A stretch of DNA of 64,000 bases from Rhizophagus clarus. Its lineage: Eukaryota; Glomeromycota; Glomeromycetes; Glomerales; Glomeraceae. The notes beneath the pieces were generated by a model that was given only the letters and a program-made list of their open reading frames with translations, did not search any database and was not told the origin of the DNA. Location: assembly GCA_015698045.1 (NCBI GenBank), contig BLAL01000006.1:930001-994000 (forward strand), in the 5' to 3' direction. The position numbers and the translations under genes are program-made. Positions 58,808 through 64,000 of this stretch are shown in pieces (position 1 is the stretch's first letter; every line of letters begins with the position of its first letter).

Positions 58808-59062
58808 ATGAACTCAAAACTAACTCATCTTAAAATACCATATTACCGTTCACTTACAAATAAAAGAATCAAAGGCATTGTGCGCATGTTCCCAAATATA
58901 ATTCATCAAAGCAAAACAAAATTAGTTGATCTTGGTTTGTCAAAAAGAATTGAGGAATCATCCGAATCAAAATCAAAATTACATGAATCATCGATGTTGT
59001 TAAAATATTTTTTATTTTTCTTTCTTAAACAAGTTAAAACTGTGCATTTATGCAATTTATGA
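58808..59062 (+). pseudogene. Chimera of an LRR fragment and a kinase activation-loop fragment
   Basis: A single 84-codon frame starts LTHLKIPYYRSLTNKRIKGI, with the period of an F-box/LRR repeat, and switches within a few codons to KLVDLGLSKRIEESSESKSK. The second part matches the DFG segment (here DLG) of Rhizophagus TKL kinases. No other part of either protein is nearby. It looks like a junction of two gene fragments in frame and would not be a working kinase or F-box protein. Confidence 0.5.
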
Positions 59063-59219
59063 AATTACCAGTCAATTACTGGTTCTATTATCTATATAGT
59101 GAATTTTATATTATTTCGAATTTTTAGCATACTAACTCACAGATGAAATTTTCTTTGCAGAATTATTTGTTATGACTAAATTTGCAAAAAGGTTGTTTAC
59201 ATCGGTGAAAGTAAAAAAA

Positions 59220-59405
59220 TTATACTACAACAATATCTTCCTGATACATAATTTCGTAATATTTCAATTCAGCTCCTACTTTTTCCTCCACCCCCAGGAA
59301 AACACCGTCCTCATTCGCTTTAACACTAATGACCTTGACAAACTTGACACCAAGTCCATCGTCATATTTGACTTTACGGCCAAAAAGATAAGAAGCTTTG
59401 ACCAT
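59220..59405 (-). CDS. Possible 61-residue protein
   Basis: An ATG opens a frame with alternating hydrophobic strands (VKYDDGLGVKFVKVISVKAN, DGVFLGVEEKVGAELKYYE), suggesting a small beta-barrel. It is acidic and lacks a signal peptide and cysteines. Its codon pattern is better than that of the overlapping plus-strand frame. It is unrecognised and could be one exon of a longer gene. Confidence 0.4.
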   Translation of the reverse strand: MVKASYLFGRKVKYDDGLGVKFVKVISVKANEDGVFLGVEEKVGAELKYYEIMYQEDIVVV

Positions 59406-59733
59406 TAAAGAATGAATTTTCTGAATTTTTGAGAAAGTGAGTTAACATCAGTATCAATCACGTCATAAGTAGAGTAAAATAAATACAGTTATGGTTAGCT
59501 TTTTATTCCTCTTATTTCCTTCCTTTGAGAGATCACCCAAGTTGTCAAAACAAGCCAGAGATTTCGAATCTTTATTTACATTTTTATTTATTTCTTTTTT
59601 TGTGAGGTCATCCAAGTAGTCAAAACGAGCCAGAAATTTCGGATCTTTACTTTCACGTTCTGACTCACTATGAAAGGCGATTGTATTAGTTCCTAATTGA
59701 GATTGTTATTTCGGTTTATAATTAACAGCCAGC

Positions 59734-60150
59734 TTACAATTTATTATATTTATAAGCATATTCCGCAATTTGAGCGTGATAACCTTTTTCTTTTGTTGTT
59801 CTTTCTATCCATTCTAAACCCAATCTGAGCCTTTCTTCATCTTCCTCACATGCTCTATAGAAGGAAATACATCAGCAAAGAAATTTAAAGAAACAAGTTG
59901 ATAAATCGCTTACTTTATTGGATCAAAACCTCTGGCTTTACATTTTTCTGGGTCTAAATACGTATCGCCATATATTGTAGTAGTTAAACAAGCTTCATAT
60001 TCTTTACTTGCTTTTTCAGATTCTCTGAAGATGTCGCTAATATCTGGTTCTATAAAAGTTAAACCATCAGTATATTAAGTGTATTAGCAAAGTAATAAAA
60101 AATTCACAAAAATCTCACACACTTTTGTCTTTTCCTGAAACGCGAGACAT
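59734..60150 (-). CDS. Three-exon small orphan protein
   Basis: Exons 60150-60123 (28 nt), 60049-59914 (136 nt) and 59854-59734 (121 nt) join through two GT-AG introns (GTGTGT...TTATAG, GTAAGC...CTATAG). They form 95 codons with no stop before the terminal TAA. The 94-residue product is charged and helical: EPDISDIF-like start, KASKEYEACLTTTIYGDTY, KCKARGFDPIKACEEDEERL and YHAQIAEYAYKYNKL at the end. Cysteines are at 30, 46 and 57. No signal peptide or known family is apparent; the spacing is not a standard CHCH motif. The exact fit of lengths and phases makes a real gene likely. Confidence 0.65.
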
Positions 60151-60389
60151 TGAAAACTTGAGACTAAGATTTGCGAGTAATAAAAAATAACTATCCCAAC
60201 AGCAAAAATATAAATCTTGAATAAAATTTTAAACAAATATTATATAAAAAATTACAAGTATTAATGGTTAAGTCCTCGTCTCAGTTTACGAAATTTTGAA
60301 AGAAAAAAAAAGACTACATTTGGATCTAGGGGGTTTTTATAAATAAATTAGGGGGACAACTTAAATGGGATACCATACTACCATGTGAT

Positions 60390-60450
60390 GTTTTTTGTCA
60401 CATTGACACGTGACTGTGAGGAACGCGTTGTTTATATTTATCTGAGGGAC
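60390..60450 (-). repeat. Dispersed repeat, copy C
   Basis: TTGTTTATATTTATCTGAGG (60428-60447) is the inverted form of 33261-33280. A nearby ACACGTGACTGTG parallels the GTCACGTGACT of copies A and B. Confidence 0.5.
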
Positions 60451-60497
60451 TTTGAATTTTTTTATGTGTTTGATCTTTATTTGTCATCTGCATAATA

Positions 60498-60633
60498 TCA
60501 GTAGAAAAGGGGGAAATCTCTTTTTTGGTCAAAATTTAGATAAATTGACTATTTTACTGATCTCAGTGATGTAAACAAAATTAGCTTAATAACTAAAATT
60601 AGTAAAAAAAAGTGATTTCCCCCTTTCTACTGA
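60498..60633. mobile_element. 136-bp MITE with TCAGTAGAAAGGGGGAAATC ends
   Basis: The left end TCAGTAGAAAAGGGGGAAATC (one extra A) and the right end, inverted, TCAGTAGAAAGGGGGAAATC form 20-bp terminal repeats. There is no coding region. A target duplication is not obvious. Confidence 0.7.
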
Positions 60634-61620
60634 CGAACTCCCATTATTATGTCACCTGTGTGACTCGTTTAAAGTACTATTTATCTTGTGCGAGGGTAGT
60701 GTGGTAAGATATATGGCAATTGGCAAGCCTCATAAAAAGGTTACGCAAGAAATTTCATATTAAAAAATTCGTTTAAGCTAAAGTTGTTCATGTAATCATG
60801 TTAGCTCTATATAGGCAAAGTTTTTTTAAATCAGATTACTAGTTAGTTTCTTAGTTTTATATGTTTTTTATTACTTTACAATAGAAAGTTAAAAATATAT
60901 ATATATATTTTTCTGAGATCTCAATAAAAAACTACAATTCTTTTTTCATTTGTTATATATTAATAAAATTTTATATAGTTTTGAGGTATTTCAAGTAGAT
61001 GATCTTGTTTTTAAAAGATATAGAAGCGGAACTTTGAAAAAAAATTATATTTTTAGAAAATTTCGTGTTTGACTGTTTTCATATGACATTTATTTTTATT
61101 TAAGATATACATATATATATATCCTCAATTATATCTTTATATAAAACAAATATTCTTTATCTCTAAAAGCCAATATTTAAACCGATTCCAATGACTAGTC
61201 ATATTTTTTTCAAAATTTTTAAAAATAATCTAATGTTTATGTGCAAAGGTGATTTAGGGTCAAAAATTGTCATTCTTATTACAAAACTGATTTAAAAAGG
61301 TCTAAGTTATGCAACTAACTTAACAGTTCAATTTTCAAAGACTTTTGCAAATTATTATAGAATTAACAGAATTAATTAAGAATTTCACGAATTAACAGAA
61401 TTTATTAAGAATTTCGCATTAATTAAAAATTTCACAAATTATTACAGAATTAATAGAATTAACTCATTAGCTATAGATAAAGAATTTTGCAGTCTAATAT
61501 GAAATGATAAACACAAACTCTGCTACCAATATAACATGATATCTACTTTATATTAAGCTCCTTTTTCAACTTTGTTAGTTCTATTCTTTCATACTCAAGC
61601 TTAACCTCATGTTTTTCCTT
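60634..61620. other. Intergenic with AT-rich irregular repeats
   Basis: From about 61340 to 61460 the words GAATTAACAGAATTAATTAA and AGAATTTCRC alternate irregularly. No gene is seen. Confidence 0.5.
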
Positions 61621-61624
61621 AATA

Positions 61625-61850
61625 ACAATCTTCAATATTCATCTTGCATTAAGTCAGTTACAACTTCTTGTAATTCTGGTTTATCGATTTCTAATTGACG
61701 TTTCTTTAACAATGATCCTTGATCTTCATCTCGCTTCAATTCTGACCCTTTGTGTAATTCCAGTTCTTCAATTTCTAATTAACGTTTCTTTAATAATAAT
61801 CTTTGATCTTCATTTTGTGTCTTTGATTTAGTTGAATTAGATAATTTGAC
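61625..61850 (-). pseudogene. Scrap of a Glu/Lys/Leu-rich ORF
   Basis: Minus-strand frames read STKSKTQNEDQRLLLKKR, a stop, then KRDEDQGSLLKKRQLEIDK and VVTDLMQDEY before another stop. The peptide DQ-x-LLKKR-x-LEI occurs twice, so it derives from a repeated helical protein. It is unrecognised. Confidence 0.35.
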
Positions 61851-62559
61851 AACTAAAAAAATTATTTTATTGGTTAAATAAAATGAATAATAAAATCTTG
61901 TATAAAATTTTAAATATGTTTTCATATCAACTTGTTTCTTTATCATGTTTTATAGATTTCTGTAATATAATACTGTTAAATTAATGTCAGATAAGTTCAA
62001 GTACTGTTATATTACAATAATTGGAATTACATCATGAAGAATTTACAATGCTTACATCATTATTTTGTTCAGAAGATTTAGCAGGTTAATAATTTCAACA
62101 TTCATTTAGAAAGGAATGATAATTTCATTGGCCATTAATTTATACTTATTTAAGCCATGTCAGGATACACATCTAAATATTACTATAGTATTGTTAATAT
62201 TATTTGTATTGATATATTGATCAAGCTCGTTAGTAGCCTGAATAACCTGCAATTTCCATACCAATTCCAGTACGTTTAACGCTTCAATTTGCGAGTTGAA
62301 TATGAATATAGACTAAAAAAAAGTTGTTAACTTGATTAAATCACTTGATTCAATCTGCATAATTCAAAGTACAAAACTTTTTATACTGGAGTTTATCTTC
62401 AGATAACTTGCGATTTTTTTCCATTTTTATCTTTTTCCAAAAATTTGAATTGGTTGGGATTAATTTCTTATGACAAAAAAAAAGTCTGATTAGTTATTTC
62501 TCTTAGTCTAAATTACATCCTAAAGTTATTAATCGTTCTTACAGCATTTTGGGTATATT

Positions 62560-62740
62560 GTTGCACTAGGAACGACACCCCTCAGGAGTCCAAGGTAGGA
62601 TAACACCACCATTGATCTGTTTGCAAGAACAAAAGACAACACTCCCCTGGGTTTATGCAACGCACAAGGAACGACACCCCCATAACGCAGTAAAGCTCTT
62701 GAAAGCAAAAGGAATGGCACCCTCCTGTGTTTATGCTTAT
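62560..62740. repeat. Diverged minisatellite
   Basis: Words such as AGGAACGACACCCC, AAAGACAACACTCCCC and AAGGAATGGCACCCTCC recur with TGGGTTTATGC / TGTGTTTATGC between them. The overlapping 63-codon frame is only a product of this repeat. Confidence 0.6.
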
Positions 62741-62749
62741 CTAATCAAC

Positions 62750-62800
62750 AAAGGATCTAACCTTACACTTCGTGCCTCTTGTCTATAGGTTAGATCCTTT
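62750..62800. repeat. 14-bp stem hairpin
   Basis: AAAGGATCTAACCT and its exact complement AGGTTAGATCCTTT enclose 23 bases. Confidence 0.8.
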
Positions 62801-62879
62801 TATGGTGAACCATGGTTCACATCTAATGTCTGCATAATAGATGGATGAAGTACATTCATTCAATATCATCACATGACTC

Positions 62880-63245
62880 TGCAGACAATTTTATCCGCAT
62901 TTGTTAAAGGTGAACAATTTTGTCCAAATTTTCTTAAATGTGGATAAAGCATGGTCATAAAAAGTAAACAATTTTGTCCAGACAAAGCATGTTTACCAAA
63001 AGTGGACAATTTTGTTCAAACAAAGCATATTTACTAAAAGTGGACAATTTTATCCAAATTTTTGTTTGAATATGGACAAAGCATGTCCACTAAAAGTGGA
63101 CAATTTTGTCTGAATTTTTGTTTAGATAAAGCATGTCCACAAAAGGCAGACAATTTTATCTGAATTTTGTTTGAATATAGATAAAGCATGTCTATTATAA
63201 GGTGTCCACATTTTGTTTGGATGTGGACAAAACATGTTCATTAAA
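62880..63245. repeat. Minisatellite of AAAGCATGTCCAC / GTGGACAATTTTGTC units
   Basis: Six to seven copies carry AAAGCATGTYYAC, AAAAGTGGACAATTTTGTCC and TTTTTGTTTGAATATGGAC. Unit length alternates as the TTTGTTTGAATATGGA part is present or absent. Several copies contain the palindrome GTCCACTAAAAGTGGAC. Confidence 0.85.
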
Positions 63246-63597
63246 GCAATTTTTGGGCTATTTCAGAATTTTCATAATCCATAATTCCAGCCAAATCTGA
63301 AATTTTAGTTTATGCACCAGATCCTAGCTTATAAACTACCCATAGCACATGTAAGCTATATGATCTGATTGACCATGCTGGACCTCACTTCTTCATAGTT
63401 AGGACAATTATGGCCTTCAAATAGCAGAACAATAAATGGTTTTTTAGTATTTTTATTTATTATTTTTAATAATATAAAGTAAAAAATATTATTTGGGTTC
63501 AACTAATAAAATGGTATAATTACACTTTGAAGTTGGTTTGAAATAAAAAAAAATTAGAAATTAAAAGAATATATTTTTTCCCACCACTATAGCACAT

Positions 63598-63752
63598 GGG
63601 GTCTTTGCAATAAAAAGGTACGAAACTCAAAAAATTTTTTAAATTTACTTTATATGCTAATTATGTTTTTTATACTAAAATAAGTGTAAATTTAATATTA
63701 ATTAAATTTTTATTTTTTTTTGAGTTTCGTACCTTTCTATTGCAAAGATCCC
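63598..63752. mobile_element. 155-bp MITE with 4-bp target duplication
   Basis: The ends GGGGTCTTTGCAATAAAAAG and (inverted) GGGATCTTTGCAATAGAAAG continue into GGTACGAAACTCAAAAAAA, giving about 38 bp of terminal repeat. ACAT flanks both sides (63594-63597 and 63753-63756). The interior is AT-rich without a gene. Confidence 0.7.
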
Positions 63753-64000
63753 ACATATATACACTTATAAAAATTAAGATTTAAATGGTTTTAACCTTGC
63801 TAAACAATTTTATTTATGTAAAAGGATAATTTCACAAGTAATGAAATTACGCTCTGAAATTGATATACAGAAAAATAAATAAGTTAAATAAATCATGATT
63901 TTTTTAAAAATATGGTTAAAGTAATGGTTTTTAGTTTTTTATTTTAAATAAATTATGTAAAATATTAAAAACAAAAAAAAAGAAACAAAAAAAATATTTT

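Noticed and set aside
62529-62720. 63-codon frame
   Set aside because: Produced by the minisatellite; repeats explain the composition.
62880-63245. CRISPR-like array
   Set aside because: Repeat units adjoin without unique spacers and the genome is eukaryotic; it is a minisatellite.
1-64000. A multi-gene defence or biosynthetic system
   Set aside because: Genes are on both strands, widely spaced and from unrelated families, many of them broken; nothing suggests joint function.

Overview
The window is eukaryotic, very AT-rich and repeat-dense. Short introns (about 50-100 bp, GTAAGT-like donors, TAG/CAG acceptors) interrupt many genes. The gene content points to an arbuscular-mycorrhizal fungus of the Rhizophagus type (Glomeromycotina): tyrosine-kinase-like (TKL) kinases with an N-terminal CxxC finger, DUF6589 proteins, Kelch, BTB and Crinkler (CRN) fragments, small secreted proteins, a large beta-propeller/ion-channel protein, and many transposon remnants. 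This assignment rests on recognising families by eye; no search was run.

Layout. 1-1790: degenerate 3' end of a LINE-type retrotransposon (RNase H-like part, then a Cys-His zinc motif). 1917-5702: a layered mobile element with terminal inverted repeats and an 8-bp target duplication. It holds GGGAT-type minisatellites, a 21-bp tandem repeat, a solo-LTR-like insertion, a second inverted-repeat pair and a broken repeat-associated ORF. 7841-15100: three apparently intact intronless genes (ML-like secreted protein, beta-trefoil-like protein, small secreted protein) among BTB/hydrolase remnants and orphan exons. 16180-17358: dead TKL kinase. 18199-27340: MITE-rich stretch with a decayed PIF/Harbinger transposase plus its Myb/SANT partner and one intact small orphan gene. 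30982-32541: intact four-exon TKL kinase. 33540-34610: array of microexon-like units. 35619-38376: DUF6589 pseudogene. 40982-43756: CRN N-terminus interrupted by a retroelement-like ORF. 44298-44642: small orphan gene. 49367-53544: multi-exon ion-channel gene with several frame breaks. 54900-59060: kinase, Kelch and other family fragments. 59220-60150: two small genes, one a clean three-exon model. 60390-64000: MITEs, hairpins and minisatellites.

I see no operon-like cooperation and no evidence for a new multi-gene system. The pattern is a host-gene-poor region in which multigene families (kinases, Kelch, CRN, BTB, DUF6589) are copied, broken and cut by transposons. Genes with undamaged reading frames are 7841-8362, 12358-12801, 14548-14973, 26155-26544, 30982-32541, 44298-44642 and 59734-60150, with 59220-59405 possible. 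The most unusual structures are the layered element at 1917-5702, the microexon array near 34.1-34.6 kb and the repeatedly frame-broken channel gene.
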